Of a DNA stretch of 64,000 nt, positions 51,537 through 60,292 are shown one piece after another (position 1 is the stretch's first letter; every line of letters starts with the position of its first letter). A model generated the notes under the pieces. That model was not told where the DNA came from, ran no database searches, and saw only the letters and a program-made list of their open reading frames with translations. The position numbers and the translations under genes were made by a program. The DNA is taken from positions 62,001 through 126,000 of the forward strand of contig NZ_JAEUAW010000007.1 in assembly GCF_019511665.1 (NCBI RefSeq), written 5' to 3'. Source of the DNA: Microbacterium jejuense. GTDB taxonomy: Bacteria > Actinomycetota > Actinomycetes > Actinomycetales > Microbacteriaceae.

Positions 51537-52547
51537 ATGCCGCGCCGGACTCCGCTCGTCATCGGTCATCGTGGAGCGCCCGGGTATCGACCCGAGCATT
51601 CCCGTTCGTCCTACGCCCTCGCGTTCGAGCTGGGGGTGGATGCCGTCGAGCCGGATGTCGTGGTCTCGCGCGACGGGGTGCTGGTCGTGCGGCACGAGAA
51701 CGAGATCTCGGGCACCACGGACGTCGCAGAGCGCCCGGAGTTCGCGGACCGGCGCACGACCAAGACGGTCGACGGCAACGCGCTCACGGGGTGGTTCACC
51801 GAGGACTTCACGTGGGAGGAGCTCTCGACGCTGCACTGCCGCGAGCGCATCGCCGACGTGCGTCCGTCGAGCGCGACCTTCGACGGCGAGCAGACGGTGC
51901 TGCGGCTGCGCGACGTCCTCGACGCGGCGAGCACGGCGTCGCTGGAGCAGGGGCGCGAGATCGGCGTCGTGCTCGAGATCAAGCACGCCACGTACTTCGC
52001 CTCGCTCGGCTGGGACGTCGCGTCCCTCGTCGAGGCCGAGCTGCGCGAGGCCGGATGGGACGCGGGGCAGTGGCCGCTCACCGTCGAGTCGTTCGAGTCG
52101 ACGGTGCTGCTGGCGCTCAAGGAACGAGGCATCCCGGCCGTCTACGTCTATCTGCTGGAGGCCGCGGGCCGCCCGTTCGACCTCGTGAGCGCGCACGGCA
52201 AGGCGGCGCCCACCTACGCGCACACCGCGTCGCCCGCCGGGCTCGACGCGCTGGTCGGTCAGGTCGACGGGATCAGCGTCGACAAGCGCATGATCCTCGC
52301 CCCCGATCGCCTCGGCCGCACGAGCGGGCCGTCGCCCATCGTGGCCGACGCGCACGAGCGCGGCCTGCGGGTGTTCACATGGACGTGCCGGCCCGAGAAC
52401 CGCTTCTTGATCGGCCAGTTCCGCACGCGCGGGGGCCCGTCCGAGTTCGGCGACTGGGAGGGGGAGTGGTCGGTGATCCGGGATGCCGGCGTCGACGGCG
52501 TCTTCGTCGACCACCCCGACCTCGGGGTCGCGTTCTTCCGCCCCTGA
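51537..52547 (+). CDS. Glycerophosphodiester phosphodiesterase
   Basis: 336 residues. IGHRGAPGYRPEHS holds the catalytic His and Arg, and DAVEPDVVVSRDGVLVVRHENEISGTTD the metal ligands and second His. It lacks a signal peptide. It hydrolyses glycerophosphodiesters to glycerol-3-phosphate and an alcohol. Single gene, convergent with the symporter operon, with only 7 nt between. Confidence 0.92.
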   Translation: MPRRTPLVIGHRGAPGYRPEHSRSSYALAFELGVDAVEPDVVVSRDGVLVVRHENEISGTTDVAERPEFADRRTTKTVDGNALTGWFTEDFTWEELSTLHCRERIADVRPSSATFDGEQTVLRLRDVLDAASTASLEQGREIGVVLEIKHATYFASLGWDVASLVEAELREAGWDAGQWPLTVESFESTVLLALKERGIPAVYVYLLEAAGRPFDLVSAHGKAAPTYAHTASPAGLDALVGQVDGISVDKRMILAPDRLGRTSGPSPIVADAHERGLRVFTWTCRPENRFLIGQFRTRGGPSEFGDWEGEWSVIRDAGVDGVFVDHPDLGVAFFRP

Positions 52548-52554
52548 CCCTCGC

Positions 52555-54024
52555 TCATGCCTCGGGCGTGTGCAGCCGCGCGAGGAACGTGTCGGTGCCG
52601 CGCGGCACCCCACGCCGGTCGGTACGTGAGACCACGATCATCACCGCGATCGCGACGGGGACGGTCCAGGCCGCCGGCTGCTCGAGGAACGGGCGGATGC
52701 CGGGCGCCCAGGCCGCCAGCATCCCTCCGCCGAAGATCGCGAGCGCCGAGAGCGTGCCGCCCGCGAGCATGCCGGCGATCGCGCCGCGCGCGGTCAGGCC
52801 GCGCCACCAGATGCCGAGGATGAGCACCGGGCACAGCGTCGACGCGGTGAACGCGAAGACCAGGCCGACGCTGCCCGCGAGGCCCGACGACTCGGTGCCG
52901 AGCGCGACCACGAGCGGCACGATCGTGGCGAGGACGGCCGCGATGCGGAAGCCGCGCACGCTGCCGCCGAGCATGTCCTGGCTGATGACGCCCGCGAGCG
53001 ACACGACGAGGCCCGACGTGGTCGACAGGAACGCCGCGAAGGCACCGGCGATCACGAGCGCGGTCAGCAGCACGCCCGCCGGCCCGGGGACCAGCCGGCC
53101 GGGCAGCATGAGCACGAGCGCGTCGGCCTGGCCGCTCGCGGCGAGATCGGGGGCGAACACGCGTCCGAGCAGGCCGATCACGGTCGGGAAGCAGTAGAAC
53201 GCCGTCAAAAGCGCCAGCACGATCACCGTCGTCCGCCTGGCGGCGACGCCGTCGGGACTCGTGTAGAAGCGCACGAGGACGTGCGGCAGCCCGAGCGTGC
53301 CCAGCAGCAGGGCGACCATGAGCGACACCGTGCGGTAGACGTCGAGTCCGGCGGGTCCGGCGGCGGCCGGGAAGGGATCGAGGGATGCCGCGTGCGCGAC
53401 GATCCCCGGCACGCCGCCCGCCACGACGATGAGGATCACGACCGCGGGGACCGCGAGAGCGGTGAGCTTGAGCCAGAACTGGAACGCCTGGACGAAGGTG
53501 ATCGACCGCATGCCGCCCGCGACCACCACGGCGGCCACGATCACCGCGACGGCGAGCGAGCCCGCCCACGCCGGCATGCCCGTCGTGATGCGCACCGTGA
53601 GGGCTGCACCCTGCAGCTGCGGCACGATGTAGAACCAGCCGATCACGATGACCAGCACGCTCGTGACGCGGCGCACGCCCGTCGATTCCAGGCGGGCCTG
53701 GGTGAAGTCGGGGATCGTGTACGCGCCCGAGCGCCGCAGCGGCGCCGCGACGAACAGCAGCAGCATGAGGTAGCCGGCGGTGTACCCGATGGGGAACCAC
53801 ATGCCCTGCGATCCGGTGAGCAGCACGAGCCCCGCGACGCCGAGGAACGAGGCCGCCGACAGATACTCGCCGCCGATGGCGGAGGCGTTCCACCACGGCC
53901 GCACGGTGCGGCTCGCGACGTAGAAGTCGCCCGTGGTGCGCGACACGCGCAGCCCGTAGAACCCGATGAGCGTCGACGCCGCAGCCACCGCGGCGATGCT
54001 GGCGTATCCGACCCAGGGGTTCAT
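52555..54024 (-). CDS. Sodium:solute symporter (SSS), acetate/pyruvate-like
   Basis: 489 residues, about 13 helices. Signatures are GDFYVASRTVRPWWNASAIGGEYLSAASFLG and YTIPDFTQARL, shared with ActP/MctC-type monocarboxylate symporters. It overlaps the small membrane protein gene upstream by 4 nt, mirroring the DUF485-ActP pair at 56573-58563. Probable substrate: short-chain carboxylate, inferred from family only. Last gene of the histidine kinase-regulator-membrane protein-symporter operon. Confidence 0.88.
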   Translation of the reverse strand: MNPWVGYASIAAVAAASTLIGFYGLRVSRTTGDFYVASRTVRPWWNASAIGGEYLSAASFLGVAGLVLLTGSQGMWFPIGYTAGYLMLLLFVAAPLRRSGAYTIPDFTQARLESTGVRRVTSVLVIVIGWFYIVPQLQGAALTVRITTGMPAWAGSLAVAVIVAAVVVAGGMRSITFVQAFQFWLKLTALAVPAVVILIVVAGGVPGIVAHAASLDPFPAAAGPAGLDVYRTVSLMVALLLGTLGLPHVLVRFYTSPDGVAARRTTVIVLALLTAFYCFPTVIGLLGRVFAPDLAASGQADALVLMLPGRLVPGPAGVLLTALVIAGAFAAFLSTTSGLVVSLAGVISQDMLGGSVRGFRIAAVLATIVPLVVALGTESSGLAGSVGLVFAFTASTLCPVLILGIWWRGLTARGAIAGMLAGGTLSALAIFGGGMLAAWAPGIRPFLEQPAAWTVPVAIAVMIVVSRTDRRGVPRGTDTFLARLHTPEA

Positions 54025-54425
54025 TCGTCCACCGTGAGGGCCCTGTAGCGCGCCTCGTTGCGGGCCGCAGCACGCACGTACAGGACGGCGACGGTGATGG
54101 CGAGCGGATACAGCCCGAATCCCAGGAGGAGCCAGGATGCCGGCACGCCGAACACCACGGCGGCGCTGAGGTCGGGCACGAGGGCGAGGACGAGCACGAA
54201 CGCCACGGTCGCGACGACGAATCCGGTCGCCGCGACGACGCCGAGCCGCAGCTGGGAGCGGATGAGGGAGCGCACGTACACGGCGGCGGGATCCGTGGTG
54301 CGCCCACCCGGCGCGGGCGCCCGCAGGTCGAACGCCGGACGCGCGGGGGCGCCGAGGCCGGCCGCCGTCACGCGCACGCGCTCGGGGCGTGCCGTCTCGG
54401 CACCCTCGGTGCGCTCGTCCGTCAT
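54021..54425 (-). CDS. Small two-helix membrane protein, symporter partner
   Basis: 134 residues: a charged N-terminus of about 55 residues, then two helices (GVVAATGFVVATVAFVLVLALVP; ASWLLLGFGLYPLAITVAVLYVRAA). The layout resembles DUF485-type partners of SSS symporters, though I do not see DUF485 motifs clearly. It overlaps both neighbours by ATGA. Confidence 0.75.
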   Translation of the reverse strand: MTDERTEGAETARPERVRVTAAGLGAPARPAFDLRAPAPGGRTTDPAAVYVRSLIRSQLRLGVVAATGFVVATVAFVLVLALVPDLSAAVVFGVPASWLLLGFGLYPLAITVAVLYVRAAARNEARYRALTVDE

Positions 54426-55159
54426 GTGTCCGCCCGCACGGTCGACTGCGCGAGCCGGTCGCGCAGTCCCGGCAGCATCCGCCGGCTCACCGGCAGGGCG
54501 GCATCGCCGACGACGACGGTCGGGTGCTCGGAGCCGAGCCGGATCTGCGACACATGAGCGAGCGCGACGAGGTACGAGCGGTGCACGCGGACGAAGCCGG
54601 CGTCCGCCCACTGCCGCTCGAGGTCCGAGATCGGCACGCGCACGAGGAACCCGCCCTCGGCCGTGCACAGACGCGTGTAGTCGCCCTGGGCCTGCACGTA
54701 CCGCACGTCGTCGCGGCGGATCATCCGCGTCGTCCCGCCGAGCGTCACCGCGATGAGTTCGGCGGCCGGCGGGGGAGCGACGACCTCCGGGGTCTGCCGG
54801 AGCGCATCGGCCACGCGGGCGAGCGAGCGCTCGAGCCTCGAGGCGCGGACGGGCTTGAGCAGGTAGTCGACCGCGGCGAGGTCGAAGGCCTCCAGCGCAC
54901 CCTCTTCGTCGGCGGTGACGAAGACCAGGGCGGGCCGGTGCTCGAACCGCTGCAGCGCGCGGGCGAGGTCGAACCCCGACAGCCCCGGCATGTGGATGTC
55001 GAGGAAGACGGCGTCCACGCGTTCGCGGGTGAGGAGGCGGATGGCGTCGGCGCCGGTCGACACCTGGTGCACACGGCCGACGCGGGGGTCCTGGTCGAGC
55101 AGGTATGCGAGAGCGGCGAGGGCCGGCTCTTCGTCGTCGGCGATGAGGACATCGATCAT
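54422..55159 (-). CDS. LytTR-family response regulator
   Basis: 245 residues. The receiver domain has DD8-9, phospho-acceptor Asp54 (VFLDIHMPG) and Lys102 (YLLKPV). The LytTR DNA-binding domain spans about 145-240 (DVRYVQAQGDYTRLCT, ADAGFVRVHRSYLVAL). It overlaps the kinase gene by 4 nt. Likely target: the symporter genes on either side, by analogy with the pyruvate-responsive LytTR systems BtsSR and YpdAB. Confidence 0.92.
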   Translation of the reverse strand: MIDVLIADDEEPALAALAYLLDQDPRVGRVHQVSTGADAIRLLTRERVDAVFLDIHMPGLSGFDLARALQRFEHRPALVFVTADEEGALEAFDLAAVDYLLKPVRASRLERSLARVADALRQTPEVVAPPPAAELIAVTLGGTTRMIRRDDVRYVQAQGDYTRLCTAEGGFLVRVPISDLERQWADAGFVRVHRSYLVALAHVSQIRLGSEHPTVVVGDAALPVSRRMLPGLRDRLAQSTVRADT

Positions 55160-56403
55160 GAGTCGGCGCTCGCGGGGATCGGACCGGTCGCGGACGCGGC
55201 CTTCGGAAGGGCTTTGGGCACGCGCATGCGCACGAGCGTGCCGGCCCCGATCTGGGTCTCGACCACGAGGCCGTGCTCTTCGCCGTACACCTGGCGCAGG
55301 CGGGCGTCGACGTTGCGCAGCCCGACGTTGTCGCGCGGCCGCGCCGCGCCGGCCGGCCCCGGCCCGGCGGCTGCTGTCACGAGGGGTGCGGTGAGCACCT
55401 CGCGGATCTGCTCGGGGTCGAACCCCACGCCGTCGTCCTCGACCGTGATCTCGGCGAATGCGCCGGAGTCGGAAGCCTCGATCGTGATGCGCCCGCCGCC
55501 CTCCTTGGCCTCGAGGCCGTGACGCACCGCGTTCTCGACGAGCGGCTGGATGGACAGGAACGGGATGACGGTGCTCAGCACCTCCGGCGCGATCTGCAGG
55601 GTCACCTGCAGGCGATCGCCGAAGCGCGCGCGCTCCAGGCGCAGGTAGCTGTCGATGGAGTGCAGCTCCTCGGCGATCGTGGTGAACTCGCCGTGGCGGC
55701 GGAACGAGTACCGGGTGAAGTCCGCGAACTCGAGCACGAGCTCGCGCGCACGCTGCGGGTCCGTGAGGATGAACGACGCGATGGCGTTCAGCGCGTTGTA
55801 GATGAAATGCGGGCTGATCTGGGCGCGGAGCGCCCGCACCTCGGCCTCGGCGAGTGCCGTGCGGGAGGCATCCAATTCGCCCAGCTCGATCTGCGACGCC
55901 ATCCAGTCCGCGACCTCGGCGGTCGCGCGCACGAGGCCGGCGCGCACGGGGCTCGCGAACGCCACGATCGCCCCGGCCGGGCGCTTGCCGATGAGGATCG
56001 GCGCGGCCACCGCGTCGACGTCGGCGCCGTCCCCGACCCCGCGGCGCACCTGCGCTTTGCCGCCGTCCTGCACGGCGGCGGCGAGCTGCGCGGCGGCCGG
56101 GCCGAGCCGGTCATCGCCGTCGAGCGCGACGACGCCGTGCGGATCGACGATCGCGAAGGTGTCGCAGCCGAGCAGCGACTTGAGGTGCCGGCCGGCCTTC
56201 ACCGCGTCCTGCTGGCTGACGCCGCCGCGCAGGTGCTTCGCGGCGCGCGCCGCGAGGTGCAGCGTCTGGTAGGTCGCCTGCTCGGCATCCGTGCCGAGCT
56301 CGCGCGATGACACCAGCACCCGGCGAAGAAGCACGACGAGACCCACGGCGGCAGCCCCGGCGACAGCGCCGGCGCCCGCGAACAGCAGCAGCGAGTCGGG
56401 CAT
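55156..56403 (-). CDS. LytS-like sensor histidine kinase with GAF domain
   Basis: 415 residues. One N-terminal transmembrane helix (about 4-28), a GAF-like domain (about 45-165: LLGCDTFAIVDPHGVVAL), then the LytS-type kinase: QISPHFIYNALNAIASFIL with phospho-His199, and the ATPase motifs VENAVRHGLE, DDGVGFDP and GLRNVDARLR. It lacks the 5TM sensor of classical LytS, so the signal is probably read by the GAF domain in the cytoplasm. First gene of the four-gene operon. Confidence 0.91.
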   Translation of the reverse strand: MPDSLLLFAGAGAVAGAAAVGLVVLLRRVLVSSRELGTDAEQATYQTLHLAARAAKHLRGGVSQQDAVKAGRHLKSLLGCDTFAIVDPHGVVALDGDDRLGPAAAQLAAAVQDGGKAQVRRGVGDGADVDAVAAPILIGKRPAGAIVAFASPVRAGLVRATAEVADWMASQIELGELDASRTALAEAEVRALRAQISPHFIYNALNAIASFILTDPQRARELVLEFADFTRYSFRRHGEFTTIAEELHSIDSYLRLERARFGDRLQVTLQIAPEVLSTVIPFLSIQPLVENAVRHGLEAKEGGGRITIEASDSGAFAEITVEDDGVGFDPEQIREVLTAPLVTAAAGPGPAGAARPRDNVGLRNVDARLRQVYGEEHGLVVETQIGAGTLVRMRVPKALPKAASATGPIPASADS

Positions 56404-56462
56404 CCTCAGGCCAGCGTAATCCGTCACCCGGCGCGGCCGGGGTCCGTTCGTCGCACGATCGA

Positions 56463-56487
56463 CGCCGCTCGTCGACGACGAGCGGCG
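56463..56487. promoter_or_regulatory. 25-nt palindrome in the divergent symporter control region
   Basis: CGCCGCTCGTC-GAC-GACGAGCGGCG between the kinase gene and the DUF485 gene. It is a candidate operator or structured site; LytTR boxes are usually direct repeats, so the match to the local regulator is unproven. Confidence 0.45.
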
Positions 56488-56572
56488 ACGTCCGTCCACG
56501 CACGCGCGGGCGAGGCACGATCGTCACGCGCAGTACGCGCTGCGTGTTCCATCCCCCTTCGAAGGAGAAGCC

Positions 56573-56941
56573 ATGGGCAACGACGCCCCGGGCGCGGCGA
56601 CGGCACCTGACGTCGACTACCGCGCGGTACAGCAATCCGATCGGTTCCAGCAGCTGAAGAAGCGCCAGCGCGGCTTCGTCTTTCCGGTGCTGGTCGCCTG
56701 CCTCGTCTGGTACCTCGCGTACGTGCTGCTGGCCATGTACGCCCACGACTTCATGTCGACCCCCGTGTTCGGGCACGTCAACGTGGCGATGCTGCTGGGC
56801 CTCGCGCAGATCGTCACCACGTTCGCCGTGACGACCTGGTACGTGAGCTTCGCCAACCGCCGCCTCGACCCGATCGCGAGCGAGATCCGCGACGCGGCCG
56901 GCGCATCGCCCGCTTCGACCCCTGAGGAGGTCTCGCGATGA
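56573..56941 (+). CDS. DUF485 membrane protein (YjcH-like)
   Basis: 122 residues; ATG with GAAGGAGAAG upstream. DYRAVQQSDRFQQLKKRQRGFVFPVLVACLVWYLAYVLLAMYAHDFM is the DUF485 signature, with a second helix LLGLAQIVTTFAVTTWYVSF. Members are encoded with acetate permease and are thought to stabilise it. It overlaps the actP gene by 4 nt. Confidence 0.92.
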   Translation: MGNDAPGAATAPDVDYRAVQQSDRFQQLKKRQRGFVFPVLVACLVWYLAYVLLAMYAHDFMSTPVFGHVNVAMLLGLAQIVTTFAVTTWYVSFANRRLDPIASEIRDAAGASPASTPEEVSR

Positions 56942-58563
56942 GCATCGTCTTCGCGGCGGACGCCGCTCCCACCGCTGCGCCGGGAAACCCCTGGCTCAAC
57001 ATCGGCATCTTCGCGCTCTTCGTCGCGATCACGATGGTGATCGTCTTCCGCGCGAGCCGCAACAACAAGACCGCGTCGGACTACTACGCCGCCGGACGCT
57101 CGTTCACCGGCGGCCAGAACGGCGCCGCGATCGCGGGCGACTACCTGTCGGCCGCCTCGTTCCTCGGCATCGTCGGAGCCATCGCCGTCACCGGCTACGA
57201 CGGCTTCATGTACTCGATCGGGTTCCTCGTGGCGTGGCTGGTCGCGCTGCTGCTGGTCGCCGAGCTCCTGCGCAACACCGGCCGGTTCACGATGGCCGAC
57301 GTGCTGTCGTTCCGCCTGAAGCAGACGCCGGTGCGCGTCGCCGCGGCCATCACGACGCTCGTCGTGTGCTTCTTCTACCTGCTCGCGCAGATGGCGGGTG
57401 CCGGCGGTCTGGTGTCGCTGCTGCTCGACGTCACCGACACGCTCGGCCAGTCGCTCGTCATCACGGTGGTCGGCGCGCTGATGATCCTCTACGTGCTGAT
57501 CGGCGGCATGAAGGGCACCACGTGGGTGCAGATCATCAAGGCCGTGCTGCTCATCGCGGGCGCCGCAGTCATGACGGTGTGGGTGCTGGCTCTCAACGGC
57601 TTCGACTTCTCGGCGCTGCTCGCGAAGGCGACGGAGGTCGCCGAGAACCCGGCGATCCTGGACCCGGGCCTGAAGTACGGCGTCAGCGACATCAGCAAGG
57701 TGGACTTCATCTCGCTGGGGCTGGCGCTGGTGCTCGGCACCGCGGCGCTGCCGCACGTGCTGATGCGGTTCTACACGGTGCCGACGGCCAAAGAGGCGCG
57801 CAAGTCGGTCGTGTGGGCGATCTGGCTGATCGGCATCTTCTACCTGTTCACGCTGGTGCTCGGCTACGGCGCCGCGGCCCTCGTCGGCCCTGCCGTCATC
57901 GCCGCTGCGCCGGGCGGGGTGAACTCGGCCGCGCCGCTGCTGGCGAACGCGCTGGGCGGGCCGCTGCTGCTCGGCCTCATCTCGGCGATCGCGTTCGCGA
58001 CGATCCTCGCGGTGGTCGCGGGCCTCACGATCACGGCGGCGGCGTCGTTCGCGCACGACATCTACGCGTCGGTCGTGAAGAAGGGCAAGCCGGCCCCCGG
58101 CGCCGAGGTCAAGGTCGCGCGTCGCACGGTGATCGTGATCGGCATCATCGCGATCATCGGCGGAATCGGCGCGAACGGCCAGAATGTCGCGTTCCTCGTC
58201 GCGCTGGCCTTCGCGGTCGCCGCGTCGGCGAACCTGCCGACGATCGTCTACTCGCTGTACTGGAAGCGGTTCACGACCAAGGGCGCGCTCTGGAGCATGT
58301 ACGGCGGTCTCGCGTCGGCCATCATCCTCATCGCGTTCTCGCCGGTCGTGTCGGGATCCGAGACGTCGATGCTCAAGACCGAGGCGATCGACTTCGCGTG
58401 GTTCCCGCTGTCGAACCCGGGCATCGTGTCGATCCCGCTCGCGTTCTTCCTCGGCTGGCTGGGCACGATCCTCGACAAGGGCACGGAGGACCCGGCGAAG
58501 GAGGCCGAGATGGAGGTGCGGAGCCTGACCGGCATCGGAGCCGAGGGGGCGACGCAGCACTAG
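56938..58563 (+). CDS. actP: Cation/acetate symporter
   Basis: 541 residues, about 13 helices. TASDYYAAGRSFTGGQNGAAIAGDYLSAASFLGI and FTMADVLSFRLKQTPVR are ActP signatures. It couples Na+ or H+ to uptake of acetate or related short carboxylates. Divergent from the LytS/LytTR operon, which is the likely regulator. Confidence 0.93.
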   Translation: MSIVFAADAAPTAAPGNPWLNIGIFALFVAITMVIVFRASRNNKTASDYYAAGRSFTGGQNGAAIAGDYLSAASFLGIVGAIAVTGYDGFMYSIGFLVAWLVALLLVAELLRNTGRFTMADVLSFRLKQTPVRVAAAITTLVVCFFYLLAQMAGAGGLVSLLLDVTDTLGQSLVITVVGALMILYVLIGGMKGTTWVQIIKAVLLIAGAAVMTVWVLALNGFDFSALLAKATEVAENPAILDPGLKYGVSDISKVDFISLGLALVLGTAALPHVLMRFYTVPTAKEARKSVVWAIWLIGIFYLFTLVLGYGAAALVGPAVIAAAPGGVNSAAPLLANALGGPLLLGLISAIAFATILAVVAGLTITAAASFAHDIYASVVKKGKPAPGAEVKVARRTVIVIGIIAIIGGIGANGQNVAFLVALAFAVAASANLPTIVYSLYWKRFTTKGALWSMYGGLASAIILIAFSPVVSGSETSMLKTEAIDFAWFPLSNPGIVSIPLAFFLGWLGTILDKGTEDPAKEAEMEVRSLTGIGAEGATQH

Positions 58564-58608
58564 CGGGCCGTGCCGCTCGCCCCGGGGGGAGCGCGCGGTG
58601 GACCATCA

Positions 58609-58641
58609 CGAGGGCCGTCCGGACACACCGGGCGGCCCTCG
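58609..58641. terminator. Bidirectional hairpin after actP
   Basis: CGAGGGCCGTCCGG pairs with CCGGGCGGCCCTCG (one wobble) around ACACA; it lies between convergent genes. Confidence 0.8.
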
Positions 58642-58653
58642 TCGTGTTCGGAC

Positions 58654-59118
58654 TCAGGCGTAGAAGCCGTCGCGCAGGTTGATGCCGTGCTCGAGCCACG
58701 CCTTGAGCGCCGCCAGCATGCCCGTCCAGCCCTCGCAGTTGCCGAACGCGCTCCTGGCCCCGGCGGGAGAGGCCTGCCAGGCGGACTCGGTGATGGTGAC
58801 GAGCGTGCGGGCGCCGTCGTCGACGGCCTCGAACTCGAAGGTCGTGGTGGTCTCGGATTCGAGGCCGTCGCGGGCCTCCCAGCGGATGACGAGGCGGCGC
58901 GGCGGGTCGGACTCGACGACCGTCACCGGGAACCGCCCGGGGAAGTCGGCGAAGTCCCACGTGACATCGGCGCCCTGCTCCAGGCGTCCGCGCGCGCCGC
59001 CGGTCGTGAAGTAGCGCGACAGCTGCTCGGGATCGGCGACGGCTTCGTAGACCTCCGCGACAGGTCGTGCGACACGCCCCGACACGGTGAACGACAGTGC
59101 GGTCAGTTCTTCAGACAT
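58654..59118 (-). CDS. SRPBCC (Aha1-like) domain protein
   Basis: 154 residues forming one START/Bet v1-like fold: SGRVARPVAEVYEAVADPEQLSRYFT at the N-terminus and GWTGMLAALKAWLEHG at the C-terminal helix. Such proteins bind hydrophobic ligands and are very often paired with an ArsR regulator, as here. Only 16 bp separate the two start codons. Ligand unknown. Confidence 0.88.
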   Translation of the reverse strand: MSEELTALSFTVSGRVARPVAEVYEAVADPEQLSRYFTTGGARGRLEQGADVTWDFADFPGRFPVTVVESDPPRRLVIRWEARDGLESETTTTFEFEAVDDGARTLVTITESAWQASPAGARSAFGNCEGWTGMLAALKAWLEHGINLRDGFYA

Positions 59119-59134
59119 GTTGTAGTTTTATAAC
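59119..59134. promoter_or_regulatory. 16-bp bidirectional leaderless promoter
   Basis: GTTGTAGTTTTATAAC. Plus strand TAGTTT (59123-59128) ends 6 nt before the arsR ATG; minus strand TAAAAC (59130-59125) ends 6 nt before the SRPBCC ATG. The ends GTTGTA/TATAAC are nearly symmetric, as for an ArsR operator. Confidence 0.6.
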
Positions 59135-59473
59135 ATGACGGATGCCGCGCACAACCCCTCTGCCGGCACCGACGTCGACGACGACCTCGTGTTCAAGGCG
59201 CTCGCCGCCCCGCTGCGGCGTCGCATGCTCGATGCGCTGAAGGAGGAGCCGCTCACGACGGGAGCGCTGTGCGCCCGCTTTCCGGAGGTCGACCGCACGA
59301 CGGTGCTGCAGCACCTGCGCGTCCTCGAGCGGGCGGAGCTCGTGACGGGACGCAAGAAGGGGCGCGAGCGCCACCTGGCACTCGCGCCCCTTCCGATCAA
59401 GCGCATCCATGACCGCTGGATCGGCGACTATGCGCGGGCGGCCGTCGACCTGCTCGACCGCCTGAACGACTGA
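59135..59473 (+). CDS. ArsR-family repressor
   Basis: 112 residues. The winged helix reads FKALAAPLRRRMLDALKEEPLTTGALCARFPEVDRTTVLQHLRVLERAELV. There are no clustered Cys metal ligands, so it belongs to the non-metal ArsR group found with SRPBCC genes. It probably represses itself and the divergent SRPBCC gene from the shared 16-bp region. Confidence 0.9.
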   Translation: MTDAAHNPSAGTDVDDDLVFKALAAPLRRRMLDALKEEPLTTGALCARFPEVDRTTVLQHLRVLERAELVTGRKKGRERHLALAPLPIKRIHDRWIGDYARAAVDLLDRLND

Positions 59474-59477
59474 CGCG

Positions 59478-60254
59478 TCAGGCCAGCCGCTCGGTCACCG
59501 CGCGCACGGTCGCGACCGGGTCGGGCCGGTGCATGACCGATTCGGGCACGATCACGAGCTCTGCGCCGGCCATCTCGTCCGCCAGGCGGTCGGCCGCGGT
59601 GATGAGCATCGGGAACGTCTGCTCGCCGCGCAGGATCGTGACCGGGACGTCGACCGACAGCATCTCGGCGCTCGGCACCGACGAGGCGTTGACGAGATTC
59701 GTGTCGTACACGGTCGACTGCGCGAGCGGCAGGACCGCGGCGAACTGGTTGCTCTGGCGGAACGCCTCGACCATCTGCTCGGGCAGTCCGACGCCTTCGA
59801 GCTGGAAGGTGACGATGGCATCGTCGGGCCGCCCCTCGTCGACGAAGCGCTGCAGGCGCTCGGCGAGGTCGGCCGCGGGCTCGTCGACGCCGAACCGCAG
59901 CGGCGGCTCCGACAGGAACAGCGCGCCGGTGTCGACGCCGTGCGCTGCGGCGTAGAGCGCCAGCACGGCGCCGGAGGAGTGCCCGAGCACGGCGACGACG
60001 CCGCCGACCGCCTCGATCACGGCGGCGAGGTCTTCGGCCTCGCGGTCGGGAGTGGACCCTGGCGCGTCGCCGCTGGAACCGCGGGCCCGGCGGTCGTAGG
60101 CGATGCCGCGGAAGCCGGCGCCCGCCAGCTCCTGCGCCAGCCCAGAGGCGTCGGCGGCGCGGGAGAGGGCGCCGTTCACGATGACGACGGCCGGGCCGTC
60201 TCCGAACGCCTCGTACGCGATGGGCGTGCCGTCGGCGGAGTTCACGGTGTTCAT
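59478..60254 (-). CDS. Alpha/beta hydrolase
   Basis: 258 residues from ATG 60254; a TTG at 60266 would add four codons. AYDRRARGSSGDAPG and the nucleophile elbow VLGHSSGAVLALYAA (Ser) define the fold. A late Asp region (ILRGEQTFPM) and the His in ESVMHRPDPVA fit the triad. Cytoplasmic, substrate unknown. Convergent with arsR, 4 nt apart. Confidence 0.87.
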   Translation of the reverse strand: MNTVNSADGTPIAYEAFGDGPAVVIVNGALSRAADASGLAQELAGAGFRGIAYDRRARGSSGDAPGSTPDREAEDLAAVIEAVGGVVAVLGHSSGAVLALYAAAHGVDTGALFLSEPPLRFGVDEPAADLAERLQRFVDEGRPDDAIVTFQLEGVGLPEQMVEAFRQSNQFAAVLPLAQSTVYDTNLVNASSVPSAEMLSVDVPVTILRGEQTFPMLITAADRLADEMAGAELVIVPESVMHRPDPVATVRAVTERLA

Positions 60255-60292
60255 GTCGTCAGCCAACCACGGGCCACCGACATCTCGCAGAC

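Noticed and set aside
56404..56418. TTACGCT before the sensor kinase start as another leaderless -10
   Set aside because: The gap to the ATG is 9 nt, outside the 6-7 nt seen elsewhere in this window, and no independent support is visible.
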